Source of the DNA: Phormidium tanganyikae FI6-MK23
Lineage (GTDB): Bacteria > Cyanobacteriota > Cyanobacteriia > Leptolyngbyales > Leptolyngbyaceae
NCBI GenBank assembly: GCA_019359175.1
Contig: JAHHHU010000005.1
Span: forward strand, 1 to 64,000
Direction: 5' to 3'
Length of the DNA stretch: 64,000 nt
Numbering within the stretch: the first letter of the stretch is position 1; the number at the start of each line of letters is the position of its first letter. Position numbers and translations under genes: made by a program. Shown piece after piece: positions 8,344-16,934 of the stretch. A model generated the notes under the pieces. It worked only from the letters and a program-made list of their open reading frames with translations. It searched no databases and was not told the DNA's origin.

Positions 8344-8901
8344 TTAAGTTTGTGTTGCAAATTCATAGAGCGCGTGATACACCTCAGCGAGATCTTTTAG
8401 CTGATAATGCGCGTTCAGTCCGCTCGGATTCGGTAACACCCAAATTTCGGTGTTAAACAGCGGCTCTTTTTGTAGTCCCATTTGCGCTTTCGGTTGCTTG
8501 AATGCAGTTCGATAAGCGCTGATTCCCAATACTGCTAAGTATTTCGGTTGGTACTGTTCGATTTTTGCCGCGAGGGTTTGATGACCGATCGATAAATCTT
8601 CAGCGTTTAATTCGTCGGCTCTGGCGGTCGCACGCGCGGCTAAGTTGGTTAAACCGAAACCTTGATCGAGTAAGGTCTGATCTTCAAACGGGGATAACAG
8701 TCGATCGGTAAATTCAGCGAGATGAATTGCTTTCCAAAATCGATTTCCAGGACGCGCGAAGTGATGCCCGACAGCAGCACTGTAGAGACTGGGATTGATT
8801 CCACTAAACAGAATTTTGAGATTCGGCGCGATGATATCTGGCAGAGTTGTATTGTAAGCAGCTTGAACTTCTGCTTTTGTCGGTTTGTAGATCGAAGGCA
8901 T
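8344..8901 (-). CDS. mug: G/U mismatch-specific DNA glycosylase
   Basis: Mug removes uracil or ethenocytosine opposite guanine during base excision repair. The 185-residue protein carries the family's N-terminal active-site loop GINPSLYSAAVGHHFA followed by PGNRFW (residues about 34-55) and the C-terminal minor-groove loop NPSGLNAHY (about 158-166). Both are diagnostic of the MUG/TDG class of uracil-DNA glycosylases. The Asn in GINPS is the catalytic residue in this class. The gene is monocistronic. Confidence 0.93.
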   Translation of the reverse strand: MPSIYKPTKAEVQAAYNTTLPDIIAPNLKILFSGINPSLYSAAVGHHFARPGNRFWKAIHLAEFTDRLLSPFEDQTLLDQGFGLTNLAARATARADELNAEDLSIGHQTLAAKIEQYQPKYLAVLGISAYRTAFKQPKAQMGLQKEPLFNTEIWVLPNPSGLNAHYQLKDLAEVYHALYEFATQT

Positions 8902-8939
8902 TGGAGACTGTTTCAGACAAAATTGCGAACCTATCTATC

Positions 8940-9062
8940 CTAGTTCTCTGGCTCTAATCGTCTCACCCGACGTTCTAGCGCTGCCATTCGCTCTTCTAAG
9001 GAAATATGTTCCGACTCGTTTGTGATGGAATATCCAATAGATCGACTAATCGAATCATTCAT
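8940..9062 (-). CDS. Possible 40-residue coiled-coil ORF
   Basis: The ORF is ATG 9062 to stop 8940. The last half (LEERMAALERRVRRLEPEN) has heptad spacing and high charge, and the first half is Ser/Ile rich. The ATG overlaps the stop of the upstream 61-residue ORF by eight bases, which suggests translational coupling or, alternatively, an ancestral longer gene. No family is recognised and it may not be expressed. Confidence 0.35.
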   Translation of the reverse strand: MNDSISRSIGYSITNESEHISLEERMAALERRVRRLEPEN

Positions 9063-9240
9063 CGATGTCTTCCCTTTGCCCCAATTGACTATTCTGCAAC
9101 TCTCGCTGCACTTCTAACATTCGCTCGATCGCTGGAAGTATGCTATCGATCTCCTCTCGCTGCCGCAATTGACTATTCTGCAACTCCCGCTGCACGGCTA
9201 ACATTTGTTCGATCGTTCTTTGAATCTCCTCCGGAGTCAT
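9055..9240 (-). CDS. Small coiled-coil protein with internal duplication
   Basis: The 61-residue hydrophilic protein has the segment MLxVQRELQNSQLxQRE twice, 28 residues apart (from about residues 13 and 41). The underlying DNA repeats have an 84-bp period, with near-identical 39-bp cores at 9082-9120 and 9166-9204. The 28-residue period is exactly four heptads, so the duplication extends a coiled coil. No function is recognised. Confidence 0.5.
   Translation of the reverse strand: MTPEEIQRTIEQMLAVQRELQNSQLRQREEIDSILPAIERMLEVQRELQNSQLGQREDIDE
9082..9204. repeat. 84-bp-period intragenic direct repeat
   Basis: Two near-identical 39-bp blocks (9082-9120 and 9166-9204) share CAATTGACTATTCTGCAACT and the following bases with few differences. 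They encode the duplicated coiled-coil unit. Confidence 0.85.
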
Positions 9241-9301
9241 AACGCCTACCCATTCATCAATCCATTTTATCTCTAAAGAAATGCTGTCCGGCGCTCACAA
9301 A

Positions 9302-10606
9302 TCACCCAAACCTCAGCGCTCTTCCCCGGATCTCATTATTAAATTTGCCGCGATCGTACACAACCTGACCATTTACGATGGTCACCTGCGCCCATCCGGT
9401 CAATTCCCAACCTTCAAATGGATTCCATCCACATTTTGAAGCAACTTCCTCGCGCAGTACCGGATGAGATCGGTTCAAATCCACCAGCACCAAATCCGCA
9501 TCGTATCCCGGTTCAATCAATCCCTTATTTGGAATTCGGTAAGCCTTCGCCACAGCAGTAGACATCCAGTTTGAAACTTGTGCGACTGTACAACGCCCTT
9601 GAGCCGCTTGCGTCAACATTACAGCTAAGGAAGTCTCGACTCCCGGCATTCCAGAAGGGGATTTCGGATAGCTTTGGGCTTTCTCCTCTAAGGTATGCGG
9701 TGCGTGATCGGTGGCAATAAAGTCGATCGCGCCATTTCGTAATGCTTGCCAAAGGACTTCGTTATCGTGCGGCGATCGTAATGGCGGATTCATTTGCGCC
9801 ATCGTTCCAATCGTTTCGTAAGCGCTCGTATTTAGTACCAAATGTTGTGGAGTTACTTCTGCCGTTACCCATTCGGGCTTATCTCGCTGCATCAATTCCG
9901 CTTCTTCTGCGGTAGACATATGCAGAATGTGCAGACGACGATGATATTTTTTCGAGAGTTTTAGCGCGAGTTCGGTCGCATTGAGCGCGGCTTGGTTGTC
10001 TTGAATAACGGAATGGATTTTCGGCTCGGTGCTATCACCATATTCGGCACGTCGATCGCGAATTCGGGCTTGGTCTTCTGCATGAACGGCAATAAGGCGC
10101 TCTCCTTTCGAGAAAATCGCATCCAACGCCGCTTCTTCATCGACTAACAAATCACCGTGCATCGAACCCATAAAAATCTTGATGCCACACACGGGATTCG
10201 CAGTGAGCAGATCCGATTGATTCGCAGGAGTCGCACCGATAAAAAAGCCGTAATTGACCAAACACTTTTCCGAAGCTCGCTTTAACTTGTCATCGAGCGT
10301 TTCTTGAGTCGTCGTCAAGGGTCGCGTATTTGGCATTTCTAGGAATGAAGTCACGCCACCCCGCGCACAGGCACGACTCGCCGTAAACAAGTCCTCTTTG
10401 TATTCCAGTCCTGGTTCGCGAAAATGAACTTGTGGATCAATCACGCCCGGTAACAGCGTTAAACCTGTGGCATCGATAATTTCAGCATCTCCAGAGGTAA
10501 GCTTGCTACCAATCTCGGAAATGCGATCGCCTTCAATCCGCACATCGCCTAAAAAAAACTCGCCAGACGGCAACAGAACATTTGCATTTTGAATCAGAAG
10601 TGCCAT
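9302..10606 (-). CDS. pyrC: Dihydroorotase
   Basis: Dihydroorotase closes carbamoyl-aspartate to dihydroorotate, the third step of de novo UMP synthesis. The 434-residue amidohydrolase retains most binuclear zinc-site elements: the second His of the N-terminal motif (DPQVHFREPG, residues about 57-66), the carboxylated Lys region GIKIFMGS, AVHAED, ILHMST and the catalytic Asp in TDHAPHT. The first His of the usual HxH is Gln; from memory this is normal in cyanobacterial relatives. The second dihydroorotase-like gene at 11406-12617 lacks these residues, so this is the functional copy. It is divergent from lepB across 197 bp. Confidence 0.93.
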   Translation of the reverse strand: MALLIQNANVLLPSGEFFLGDVRIEGDRISEIGSKLTSGDAEIIDATGLTLLPGVIDPQVHFREPGLEYKEDLFTASRACARGGVTSFLEMPNTRPLTTTQETLDDKLKRASEKCLVNYGFFIGATPANQSDLLTANPVCGIKIFMGSMHGDLLVDEEAALDAIFSKGERLIAVHAEDQARIRDRRAEYGDSTEPKIHSVIQDNQAALNATELALKLSKKYHRRLHILHMSTAEEAELMQRDKPEWVTAEVTPQHLVLNTSAYETIGTMAQMNPPLRSPHDNEVLWQALRNGAIDFIATDHAPHTLEEKAQSYPKSPSGMPGVETSLAVMLTQAAQGRCTVAQVSNWMSTAVAKAYRIPNKGLIEPGYDADLVLVDLNRSHPVLREEVASKCGWNPFEGWELTGWAQVTIVNGQVVYDRGKFNNEIRGRALRFG

Positions 10607-10803
10607 AACTCTAAGCCTGCGTCACTAGTTTAGATGATCGATTAAATTGGCATCGATCGCGCTCAAATGCCAAAAGTTTTAATCATGCGACGAAGCTAAA
10701 TTCGATATTGCGGAAATTCAATACTGAAAGTTCAAATCCACTTGTGTAGATTAGACTGAGAACGAAGGTTTTCAACCTCACAATCTGTAAACGTTAAGGT
10801 GAT

Positions 10804-11394
10804 ATGAATCGAGTGGATAACCCGGCTCCTAACAAGAAAGCAGGTCAGAAAGACGAAAATCCCTGGCTAGAGGGACTCAAGACGATCGGTTTAAGCGCCC
10901 TTCTAGCAATCGGGATTCGGCAGTTTGTCGCAGAAGCCCGCTATATTCCGTCCGGATCGATGTTGCCGACGTTACAGATTAACGATCGCTTAATCATTGA
11001 CAAGATCAGCTATCGGGTTAATAAGCCGCAGCGGGGCGATATCGTCGTCTTTGCTCCGACGGCTGCCTTAGAAAAACAAAATTTTCACGATGCGTTTATC
11101 AAGCGCGTGATTGGCTTACCAGGCGATAAAGTCCAGGTCAAAGGCAATCGGGTGTATGTCAACGATCAGCCACTGCGAGAGAACTACATCGGCAAAGAAG
11201 AAGCGCCTCAGTATGAATGGGGTCCGCAAGTCGTTCCACCCGATTCCTATCTCGTGCTAGGGGACAATCGCAATAATAGCTATGACAGCCACTATTGGGG
11301 ATTCGTGCCGCGTGACAAGATTATTGGACGGGCAGTAGTCCGATTTTGGCCCCCCAATCGAGCAGGCGAAATTGAACCAGACCTACAGTACTAG
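10804..11394 (+). CDS. lepB: Signal peptidase I
   Basis: Type I signal peptidase cleaves signal peptides from exported proteins at the plasma or thylakoid membrane. The 196-residue enzyme has one N-terminal membrane anchor (about 26-42). The catalytic Ser is Ser52 in PSGSMLPTL and the general-base Lys is Lys100 in KRVIGLPGD. The [14 protein letters not shown] box (about 160-173) completes the S26 signature. Cyanobacteria usually have two such enzymes, and which one this is cannot be decided here. The stop lies within a 15-bp tandem duplication shared with the end of the convergent gene. Confidence 0.96.
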   Translation: MNRVDNPAPNKKAGQKDENPWLEGLKTIGLSALLAIGIRQFVAEARYIPSGSMLPTLQINDRLIIDKISYRVNKPQRGDIVVFAPTAALEKQNFHDAFIKRVIGLPGDKVQVKGNRVYVNDQPLRENYIGKEEAPQYEWGPQVVPPDSYLVLGDNRNNSYDSHYWGFVPRDKIIGRAVVRFWPPNRAGEIEPDLQY

Positions 11395-11415
11395 GAACAC
11401 CAGTACTAGGAACAC
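11386..11415. repeat. 15-bp tandem duplication at a convergent gene end
   Basis: CAGTACTAGGAACAC is present twice without spacer (11386-11400 and 11401-11415). One copy contains the TAG stop of lepB on the plus strand, and the second contains the TAG stop of the minus-strand dihydroorotase-like gene. Confidence 0.95.
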
Positions 11416-12617
11416 CAGGTTTGTAGGACTCGTCCAGTGATGGATTGATTGAGCCAAGCGGTATTTGTGGACAGCGATCGTAGATTTACACGATCGACTG
11501 TCCATTTTTCGTTTGGATCGAACAGGATTAAATCTTTAGGCTGATCCAAACTCAAACACTGAGCCGGACGAACCGTAAGACTGCGCCAGAGTTCCAATGC
11601 CGACCAGCGACCGGATTCGACTAGATTCGACCACAGGAGCGGTAATGCGAGTTCTAACCCGATCGCACCTGGAGGCGCTTCCCCAAACGCAACGGTTTTT
11701 TCTTCATATGTGTAAGGGGTGTGATCAACCGCGATCGCATCAATCACACCGTCTTGAACGGCTTGGATTAGCGCTTCTCGATCGCTCTTGTTTCCCAATG
11801 GCGGATCAAGTCTCAAACTCGGATTGTAAGAACGAATAGAATCCGTATCTAGAAGTAAATGCAGCCAAGTTGTACTCGCAGTAATCGGAACGCCGCGCGA
11901 TTTTGCCGATCGAATCAGTTCCGCCCCACGCGCCGTCGAAATTCGCATCAAATGCACCGGAGTTCCAATCTCTTCGATACATTCGAGCAGCGCAGACAAT
12001 GGAGCAGATTCAGCCATGATCGGCACTCCTGGCAATCCAAATCGCATCGAGTTCGCACCTTCTCGAATCACGCCTTTTCCCGCCAGTCCCGGATCACACG
12101 CCCAAAGCGAGATCGGTTTCCCAATCGGCTGCAAATATTCCAACAATCGCCGCGCTAGAGAAAGATTCGAGATCGCTTTCCCGTCACTAAATCCGACCAC
12201 ATCCGCGGCGAGTTCCGCGAATTCGGTCATTTGCTGCCCTTCTGTGCCGATCGTTAGCGCTCCCCAGCAGTTAATCCTGGAAAATTTCGCGCGAATTTGA
12301 GACACGATCGCAGAATGATCGATCGTAGGATTCGTATCCGGCAGAATATTCAAGCGCGTGAATCCACCTGCGATCGCGGCTTGTTGCAATGATTCCAACG
12401 TTTCGCGTTCTTCAAATCCGGGTTCACCGCTGTGACTGTAGAGATCGATTAAACCGGGTGCGAGAATGCAGCCTGAACAAAATCGGCGTTCCGCTACCTC
12501 CGGAACTTCTGACGGCGAAACCGCTCGCACGATGCCATTTTTGAGCAGTACATCAGTTACGCGATCGACATTCGCAACCGGATCAAGCAATCGGACTTGC
12601 TGAAGCAAAACAAACAT
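11406..12617 (-). CDS. Dihydroorotase-like protein lacking metal ligands
   Basis: The 403-residue protein is colinear with dihydroorotase but has lost most of the catalytic site. The N-terminal metal motif reads DLYSHSGEPG, so the first His is Tyr and the substrate Arg is Gly. The carboxy-lysine segment is VVGFSDG with no Lys. The AVHAED equivalent is SLWACD, HMST is RIST, and DHAPHT is DHTPYT. Known precedent: non-catalytic PyrC-like chains support aspartate transcarbamoylase assembly in some bacteria. A similar structural role is inference here. It ends convergently with lepB and is separate from the active pyrC. Confidence 0.85.
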   Translation of the reverse strand: MFVLLQQVRLLDPVANVDRVTDVLLKNGIVRAVSPSEVPEVAERRFCSGCILAPGLIDLYSHSGEPGFEERETLESLQQAAIAGGFTRLNILPDTNPTIDHSAIVSQIRAKFSRINCWGALTIGTEGQQMTEFAELAADVVGFSDGKAISNLSLARRLLEYLQPIGKPISLWACDPGLAGKGVIREGANSMRFGLPGVPIMAESAPLSALLECIEEIGTPVHLMRISTARGAELIRSAKSRGVPITASTTWLHLLLDTDSIRSYNPSLRLDPPLGNKSDREALIQAVQDGVIDAIAVDHTPYTYEEKTVAFGEAPPGAIGLELALPLLWSNLVESGRWSALELWRSLTVRPAQCLSLDQPKDLILFDPNEKWTVDRVNLRSLSTNTAWLNQSITGRVLQTWCS

Positions 12618-12692
12618 GATTTTCAGTCAGTGAGGAATAGGCGATCGAGCAAATCCCGATCTCTGTTTAATATTCAAATACGTTTTGGCGCT

Positions 12693-13466
12693 TCAAAGTG
12701 CAAATGGATCAAGCCATCCCAAAATTGTTTTCTCTAATTGGTGTAATTCCCGATAGATTTCCTGTCGCATCCATTGCCCGATCGCATCGATCGGCGTAAA
12801 CGATGTCCCAGCCTGCCATTTTATATCAGGGCCCAACGGCGTAACGTGCGTTCCTTTCAGTCGCCGCGTCGTAATCATACCGGGATAAAACTCCTCCAAA
12901 AGCTGCGCCAACGGCAAAGACTGATCGATCGAGTCATCCGCGAACTTAATCAACAAATTCCGCCGCACCGAATAGCGATCGCGAATCAGCGCATTCGTCT
13001 CGATCGGAGACGGCGTAAATTCAACTGAAATCCCTTGCGGCTTCAAAAACTGCGTAAACTGTTCCACAAACGGAACGGCTTCTTTTGCCGCGTAGTTATT
13101 AAACGAAATCAAAATATTTCCAGTCCGCTCGACTGCAAACAAACTGCCGATCAGCAAATGTAGCTTACAGCCCATGCTGTGCCCCATTCCATAAATCGGC
13201 AAATAGCGAACCGAATGCTGAGATCGCACCCCTCGCATCGCTTTTTCAAAACTGATCAGCACCGATTCTGCAATCTCTGCGTGATCAAACGTATTGATAA
13301 ACGGAGTCGCCACGATTAAGTATCCTTGATCACCGAGAAACTCTAGTAAACGGCGATAAGTTAACTGTGGAGCGGTTGCGACAAACGCACCACCGAGAAA
13401 ATGAATGATTGCGATCGGTCGATCAGGAACGAGAACCCAATTACCAGAAATTTCTTGCCAATCCAT
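12693..13466 (-). CDS. DUF1350 family alpha/beta-hydrolase-like protein
   Basis: The 257-residue protein belongs to the cyanobacterial and plastid DUF1350 family. The N-terminal strand IIHFLGGAF (about 20-28) resembles an oxyanion-hole strand. GHSMGCK (about 95-101) fits the nucleophile elbow G-x-S-x-G with Ser97 as candidate nucleophile. A C-terminal GTHVTPLG could contribute the His. No transmembrane segment is seen. The substrate is unknown. It precedes the dihydroorotase-like gene on the same strand with about 75 bp between, so co-transcription is possible. Confidence 0.85.
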   Translation of the reverse strand: MDWQEISGNWVLVPDRPIAIIHFLGGAFVATAPQLTYRRLLEFLGDQGYLIVATPFINTFDHAEIAESVLISFEKAMRGVRSQHSVRYLPIYGMGHSMGCKLHLLIGSLFAVERTGNILISFNNYAAKEAVPFVEQFTQFLKPQGISVEFTPSPIETNALIRDRYSVRRNLLIKFADDSIDQSLPLAQLLEEFYPGMITTRRLKGTHVTPLGPDIKWQAGTSFTPIDAIGQWMRQEIYRELHQLEKTILGWLDPFAL

Positions 13467-13622
13467 GAGCGAAATAGAAGATCAGGGCGTTCTCTCTAGC
13501 CTAAACCGAATCCCTAGAATTCAGCGTCTTCGGAGATTGCCTCTTATACGGTACGGTTCTACGATCTTCCTTAAATCTCGAAACCAGATACGCTCTAGAT
13601 AAGTCGCAGTGAAAGTCGTGTT

Positions 13623-15038
13623 ATGTCTGAGTGGATTTTTCCAACTTTAAGTGAAATTCTGGTCGCCAGTGGTGACGTAGAGTTATCGGATACTCAAATC
13701 TCTGTGGCATCGCGACAACTGCGGGCTGAACGAGAATGGTTTGGCGCGATCGCAGCCCTCGAAGCGCTCTTGCAATCGGCCCCAGACGGAGGAGCTGTAT
13801 TCTCTGCGCCGCTCCCAGTTCTCAGCCAACCCGAAACGCTTCCTCAAGTTTCCTCCTGGCTGTTTACCCCCAATTCTATGTTTGCGGGCTTTCCGTTCCA
13901 ATTGCCCTCCGCCGATGGACACACCGCAACCTGTGAAACAAGTGATACTTTAGCTTTACTTCCGGGCGATCCGCTTGCCTCTGAGCCTTTCTGTCTGGCG
14001 CTGACTCGTGAATTCAGCGTATTGATGGTGCAGGGCGAAAACGCTTCGGGCGATCCGACATTTCTATTTTCGTTTGATCCTGAAGCTGTCGATCGAGCTT
14101 GGCAAACTTTGAGATTGCGCGTGGTGTTAATGAATCCGTCTCACCTTCCCAAACTCGATCGACTTTACAAAATCTTCGCGCCCGTCGAACCGAATTACAA
14201 ACTGGTCACGCAATTCACTCACGCGCTGTTAAGTTATCTACCTGATCCGATCGCAGAACACGAAAAGCGCACAATTCGCGATCCGCGACCACTACAAGCC
14301 CCGACTGCCGATGTATTAGCGAGCGCAGATGTCGAATTGCTGCAAGCGATTTCGCACGAAGTTCGTACCCCATTAACGACGATTCGGACATTGACGCGAT
14401 TGCTGTTGCGTCGAAAAGATATACCAGCGGATGCGGTGAAACGATTGGAAGTGATCGATCGAGAATGTAGCGAACAAATCGATCGCTTTAACTTAATCTT
14501 CCACGCCGTTGAGATCGAGACTTCAGCCATGAAGGTTTCTGCTCTTGCGACAACTTCGCTAGAAGAAGTGCTAGAGCAAAGTATCCCACGCTGGCAAAAA
14601 CAAGCCAATCAGCGCAATCTCACACTCGATGTGATCTTGCCGCAGCAAATTCCATCGGTGATGAGCGATCCGACGATGTTGGATCAGGCGTTAACAAGTT
14701 TGATTGAGAGATCGGCGCGGAGTTTGCCCGCAGGCGGTTCGATCCAAGTTGAGGTGTCGCTAGCCGGACATCAACTGAAATTACAGCTTCAGCCCCAAGC
14801 GCAAAAGGATGAGTATCTTAATCGATCGCATCGGATGCCGTTACTGAAATCTTTGGGACAGGTCTTGATGTTCCAACCCGAAACGGGCAGTTTGAGCTTA
14901 AATCTGAATGTGACTAAGAATATCTTTCAGGCATTGGGTGGAAAGCTGATCGTGCGGGAGCGCCCAGAGCAAGGTGAAGTATTTACGCTGTTTCTGCCAT
15001 TGGAACCGAGCAAAGCAGCTTCGGAAATTCGAGTTTAG
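13623..15038 (+). CDS. Sensor histidine kinase with degenerate ATPase domain
   Basis: The 471-residue cytoplasmic protein has no transmembrane helix. The N-terminal half (about 1-210) is a sensory region I cannot name with certainty. The HisKA dimerisation domain follows, with the phosphoacceptor His245 in AISHEVRTPLTTIR. The C-terminal HATPase_c-like region is poorly conserved: the N-box position reads LTSLIERSAR instead of an Asn-containing NLxxNA, and the G1 Asp-Gly box is hard to find, although a late VTKNIFQALGG (G2-like) remains. It could be phosphorylated in trans. No response regulator is adjacent. A strong terminator follows. Confidence 0.85.
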   Translation: MSEWIFPTLSEILVASGDVELSDTQISVASRQLRAEREWFGAIAALEALLQSAPDGGAVFSAPLPVLSQPETLPQVSSWLFTPNSMFAGFPFQLPSADGHTATCETSDTLALLPGDPLASEPFCLALTREFSVLMVQGENASGDPTFLFSFDPEAVDRAWQTLRLRVVLMNPSHLPKLDRLYKIFAPVEPNYKLVTQFTHALLSYLPDPIAEHEKRTIRDPRPLQAPTADVLASADVELLQAISHEVRTPLTTIRTLTRLLLRRKDIPADAVKRLEVIDRECSEQIDRFNLIFHAVEIETSAMKVSALATTSLEEVLEQSIPRWQKQANQRNLTLDVILPQQIPSVMSDPTMLDQALTSLIERSARSLPAGGSIQVEVSLAGHQLKLQLQPQAQKDEYLNRSHRMPLLKSLGQVLMFQPETGSLSLNLNVTKNIFQALGGKLIVRERPEQGEVFTLFLPLEPSKAASEIRV

Positions 15039-15055
15039 ACCATGCTAAGTTCTGT

Positions 15056-15088
15056 AAATCTCCGGCGCGATCGAGTCGGAGATTTTTT
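15056..15088 (+). terminator. Intrinsic terminator after histidine kinase gene
   Basis: AAATCTCCG (15056-15064) pairs with CGGAGATTT (15077-15085) around a 12-nt loop and is followed by T residues to 15088. It lies 17 bp after the stop. Confidence 0.88.
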
Positions 15089-15221
15089 GTGCGAATCTAT
15101 GGTCGATCGTGTCTTTTCTAATTGAGAAGTATTTGCAAAAAACAATTAGATCGGGTATGTTAATTGTCATAGGTTGTTGAACATCTTTAGCAATAACCGA
15201 GTCGTCATTTTCACTTTAACC

Positions 15222-15857
15222 ATGACTCAAGACCACCAATCTGCCGCATTTCGCTTCTCCGGTAAGTTTCTCGGTTACGTCTTCAAAGATGGCTACAAAA
15301 TCAAGCGCCTGACGATCGCAACTCCAGAAGGCGAATTTTCCATCAAAATGACAAAAACCGCGAAAGCAAGCCTACAGCAAACTTTACTCCCCGGAGAGCA
15401 GATTCAGGTTGGAGGGTTGCAGCGACTCGATCGCAAAACCAACACGCTGAAATTCAAGGCGTACTGGATTCAGCCGATCCCTGCACCGATCGCATCCGTC
15501 GCACCCAAACTCAGCGAGCCGAAGGCACAAAAGCCCGGAAAAGAAGCAATTCTGATGTGTCAGAAATCAAGCTGTATGAAGCGCGGAAAAGCGGTTTGTC
15601 ACGCGATCGAAGCGGCAATCCGCGATCGAGGACTCGAAGATCAAGTTGCAATCAAAGGAACAGGCTGCATGAAAGCTTGCGGTAAGGCTCCTGTCGTCTT
15701 TATGCCCGGAAAAACGCGCTACACCAAACTCGATCCGAAAGATGTCGCAAGCTTGGTTGATGAACATTTCGCACCTGCAATCAAACCAACAGTCGAACCC
15801 ACGATCGTAGAGCAACCGATCAAAGTCGAAGCCCTGCCTAGCTTTGCTGCGGTCTAG
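15222..15857 (+). CDS. Thioredoxin-like [2Fe-2S] ferredoxin domain protein
   Basis: The N-terminal part (about 1-110) is a cyanobacterial region that resembles a small beta-barrel (FRFSGKFLGYV). The C-terminal part (about 115-185) is a thioredoxin-like 2Fe-2S domain with cysteines in MCQKSSCMKRG, AVCHAIE and KGTGCMKACGKAP. The last pair is the usual C-x3-C cluster motif. The chosen start is ATG 15222, giving 211 residues; an in-frame TTG at 15174 is the alternative, and neither has a clear ribosome-binding site. A role in electron transfer is inferred from the family. The partner is unknown. Confidence 0.8.
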   Translation: MTQDHQSAAFRFSGKFLGYVFKDGYKIKRLTIATPEGEFSIKMTKTAKASLQQTLLPGEQIQVGGLQRLDRKTNTLKFKAYWIQPIPAPIASVAPKLSEPKAQKPGKEAILMCQKSSCMKRGKAVCHAIEAAIRDRGLEDQVAIKGTGCMKACGKAPVVFMPGKTRYTKLDPKDVASLVDEHFAPAIKPTVEPTIVEQPIKVEALPSFAAV

Positions 15858-16852
15858 AACATTTGCCAATCTGGGGATCTGAGCTTCCTGAGTTGTTCGA
15901 CTCGCTTACGGAAGAAGGAATCATCCAAACGGCTGTAATTGTGGCGTAGGGCATAGGTCAAGCTAATCGACCAACCCCAAATATGGGCGGTTTGTGTAAA
16001 AGCAGAAATCGCCCCAACCTCAAACTCTTTGAGCGGACTCACCGACTGATATCCTTGCAAAAAGGCTTCTCTCACCCGTCGACTGATCCCTGTGCTGAGA
16101 GCAACTTGGCGAAACTTTCCAAGCTCAAACGCTCGCCATCCAAATCCACACTGATCAAAATCGAACAAAGTCGGCTGATCGACTTCAGTGAAGTGAGTAT
16201 TGCCACTGTGCGGATCACCCCAACAAATTCCCCAATAAGGCGACGATCGCGGAAATTCTTCTAATGCCGCTTTGACCTGCTCGATCGACTCCTCCACATA
16301 ATCGCGATCGCTCTGTCGCAAAAATGGCTTGATCACTGCCCAAGGTTCATCCAGCAAATAGTCTAACGTCAACGGTTTGCGATCGAACTCACACTTGAAC
16401 TCTAATCCCGCTTCGTGCATTTTAGCGAGAGTTTCACCCAGTCTGGTTGCCTGCCGAATGCTGAGATCTCCAATCGGCACACCTCCAGGTGCATAGATTA
16501 ACAAAGCAGCATAGCGATCGCCTTCTGGAGCAGGGATCACGATCGACAATTTTCCAGATTCGGTTCTCAGCGGATACGCCACAGGCAAGCCGCGCTGATG
16601 TAGAAAATCGAGCAGCGCTAATTCAAACTCAATGTCTGTTTGAGAACGCCAACCCCAATGTGAAATTCTTAAAATATAAGCAGCGCAATCAGTTTCAATC
16701 AGGTAAACATCGCTCAATCCGCGACACCAGAACTCACACACATTAACGGTTCCAATGTCATAGCAAGACAAAATTTTCGATACGATCGCGCTTGGATCGA
16801 TCGTGGAATAGAGAACGGGAAACGAATGATCGGTGATGAAAGATCGCATCAA
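15854..16852 (-). CDS. APH-family phosphotransferase (choline/homoserine-kinase-like)
   Basis: The 332-residue protein has the aminoglycoside phosphotransferase fold, which phosphorylates small alcohols. The N-lobe contains VYLIETDCAAYILRIS. The Brenner motif reads CWGDPHSGNTHF (catalytic Asp in GDPH) and the metal-binding motif reads LFDFDQCGFGWR. These match the bacterial subgroup often annotated as homoserine kinase type II or choline kinase. The substrate is not determinable. The gene ends four bases into the convergent 2Fe-2S gene. Confidence 0.85.
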   Translation of the reverse strand: MMRSFITDHSFPVLYSTIDPSAIVSKILSCYDIGTVNVCEFWCRGLSDVYLIETDCAAYILRISHWGWRSQTDIEFELALLDFLHQRGLPVAYPLRTESGKLSIVIPAPEGDRYAALLIYAPGGVPIGDLSIRQATRLGETLAKMHEAGLEFKCEFDRKPLTLDYLLDEPWAVIKPFLRQSDRDYVEESIEQVKAALEEFPRSSPYWGICWGDPHSGNTHFTEVDQPTLFDFDQCGFGWRAFELGKFRQVALSTGISRRVREAFLQGYQSVSPLKEFEVGAISAFTQTAHIWGWSISLTYALRHNYSRLDDSFFRKRVEQLRKLRSPDWQMF

Positions 16853-16934
16853 TGCAAGGATTTCAGCGCTTTTGTTATGCTCTATACTGCGCTAGAACTA
16901 CATGCACAATGGTCAATTGTGATACGAAACCGCA

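Noticed and set aside
9006-9242. 78-codon plus-strand ORF opposite the coiled-coil gene
   Set aside because: It is the antisense reading of the 84-bp repeats. The repeated peptide it predicts follows only from the DNA repeat.
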